This document shows, piece by piece, positions 35,992 to 36,780 of a stretch of DNA of 36,780 nt. The stretch spans positions 1-36,780 of the forward strand of contig JAPVWO010000038.1 of NCBI GenBank assembly GCA_027493375.1, written 5' to 3'. Made by a program: the position numbers and the translations under genes. The DNA comes from Candidatus Multivorans thiocomprendens. GTDB taxonomy: Bacteria; Acidobacteriota; Thermoanaerobaculia; Multivoradales; Multivoraceae. How positions within the stretch are numbered: position 1 is the first letter of the stretch; every line of letters begins with the position of its first letter. Under the pieces are notes generated by a model, which ran no database searches, was not told the origin of the DNA, and was given only the letters and a program-made list of their open reading frames with translations.

Positions 35992-36780
35992 CTAGTCCTG
36001 CCCGGCAGCCTGCTCCACCACCAGCAACTGGTCGGCGGCGACGTTCTCGCGCTCGGTCGTCGAGCCGTCGGGCCAGGTCACGACGACCGAATCGACCGTG
36101 GCGGCGTCGCCGAGGCCGAAGTGCTGCCGGAAGTCGTCCTGGGACAGGTAGCTGGTGCCGCTGCGGATGTTGCGGATCTGGCTGCGTCCATCAGCCGTCA
36201 CCCGAATCACGGCGCCGATCGCATCGGTGTTCCTGCCGGCCCCGACCAGCCGCACCTGCAGCCAGCGGCCGCCGCCGGCCTCGTTGCGCAGCACCATGGG
36301 CGAACCGTCGAGGTCGTTGATCACCAGGTCCACCCGGCCGTCGTTGTCGAGGTCGCCCATCGCCAGACCGCGGCTGACCGTCTGGTCGAGGAAGGCCGGG
36401 CCCCCTCGCTCGGCCACCTCTTCGAAGGTGCCGTCGGCCAGGTTGCGATAGAGCAGCTTGCGCTGGCGGTAGCCGGCCGAGGCGCCGAGCCGGGCGCCGT
36501 CGAGCTGGGGATAGACGTGGCCGTTCACCACGACCAGGTCCTCCCAGCCGTCGTTGTCGTAGTCGAAGAACGCGGTTCCCCAACCGACGTAGGGCAGGCT
36601 CGACGCACCCGTCCTCGACCGGAAGGAGGCGTCGCTCGAGTAGTCGCCCTCGTTGCGGTAGAGCGCGTTGTACTCCTCGGCGAAGTTGCTGACGAACAGG
36701 CTCAGCCGGCCGCTGCCGTCGTAGTCGCCGACCGCGACGCCCATGCCTCCCTGCTCGCCGCCGTCCTCGCTCACCGCGAC
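35992..36780 (-). CDS. CRTAC1/ASPIC-UnbV family FG-GAP repeat protein, partial
   Basis: The C-terminal 263 codons of a larger gene whose start lies beyond the right edge; the frame is open at 36780. FG-GAP/VCBS repeats bind calcium: VAVGDYDGSGRLSLFVSN, AFFDYDNDGWEDLVVVNGH, AMGDLDNDGRVDLVINDL. The last ~100 residues are the ASPIC/UnbV domain (GAVIRVTADGRSQIRNIRSGTSYLSQ, HFGLGDAATVDSVVVTWPDG). Proteins of this family are secreted beta-propellers, frequent in Planctomycetes, Acidobacteriota and Gemmatimonadota-like genomes; their function is poorly known. Confidence 0.92.
   Translation of the reverse strand, partial: VAVSEDGGEQGGMGVAVGDYDGSGRLSLFVSNFAEEYNALYRNEGDYSSDASFRSRTGASSLPYVGWGTAFFDYDNDGWEDLVVVNGHVYPQLDGARLGASAGYRQRKLLYRNLADGTFEEVAERGGPAFLDQTVSRGLAMGDLDNDGRVDLVINDLDGSPMVLRNEAGGGRWLQVRLVGAGRNTDAIGAVIRVTADGRSQIRNIRSGTSYLSQDDFRQHFGLGDAATVDSVVVTWPDGSTTERENVAADQLLVVEQAAGQD

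Overview
The window is a 36.8 kb chromosomal segment from a very GC-rich bacterium with two kinds of content. The flanks (about 1-15 kb and 33.7-36.8 kb) are metabolic, envelope and secreted genes: two type I sulfatases, a TolB-like propeller protein, a CRTAC1/FG-GAP protein, a TauD dioxygenase, a homogentisate dioxygenase and lipoproteins. This mix fits an Acidobacteriota-like or similar Gram-negative environmental lineage. That is inference, because the window holds no rRNA or universal marker gene. The central 15.5-33.4 kb is an accessory defence island whose genes look less GC-extreme than the flanks.

Left flank. A Phd/YefM antitoxin is cut by the window start. Glutamate formimidoyltransferase follows on +, tail-to-tail with a minus-strand cell-wall operon: amidase, GerMN lipoprotein, murI, and a single frame joining RNase PH to an Mpl-type muropeptide ligase. 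Upstream is tRNA-Glu(CTC). A second minus-strand run then carries a TolB-like propeller gene (3' end damaged), a redoxin with an in-frame TGA at its active-site Cys, a GST, hmgA, a sulfatase and a secreted unknown protein. A second sulfatase is divergent from this run.

Island. In order: a HicBA toxin-antitoxin pair; a decayed copy of an alpha/beta-hydrolase gene; a 2026-aa DUF4011/SF1-helicase/nuclease/DUF3320 protein (+); a convergent operon of an unknown ~519-aa protein and a PLD-family protein (-); the intact hydrolase lipoprotein; a 49-bp relic of a PLD-type gene; and a type II-short-like CBASS operon (CD-NTase, E2-like protein, patatin phospholipase; -). Divergent from CBASS is a three-gene unit of sigma factor, small protein and ImmA/IrrE peptidase, with a palindrome in the shared intergenic region. 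My reading is that CBASS makes a cyclic nucleotide that activates the patatin to attack membranes, with the E2 modifying the CD-NTase. The sigma/protease unit may be a transcriptional or proteolytic switch comparable in logic to the CapH/CapP modules of other CBASS loci. The helicase and PLD units form a second candidate defence system.

Right flank. A TauD-family gene (apparently frameshifted near its end) and a diheme cytochrome-like protein are separated by a REP-type repeat. A 175-bp element with near-perfect 30-bp terminal inverted repeats follows, then a partial CRTAC1-family gene.

The strongest novelty candidates are a selenoprotein redoxin (UxxC, with a SECIS-like GGUC-loop hairpin 20 nt after UGA), the sigma/ImmA-IrrE module facing CBASS, the helicase-PLD-unknown locus bracketed by hydrolase copies, and the RNase PH-Mpl fusion.
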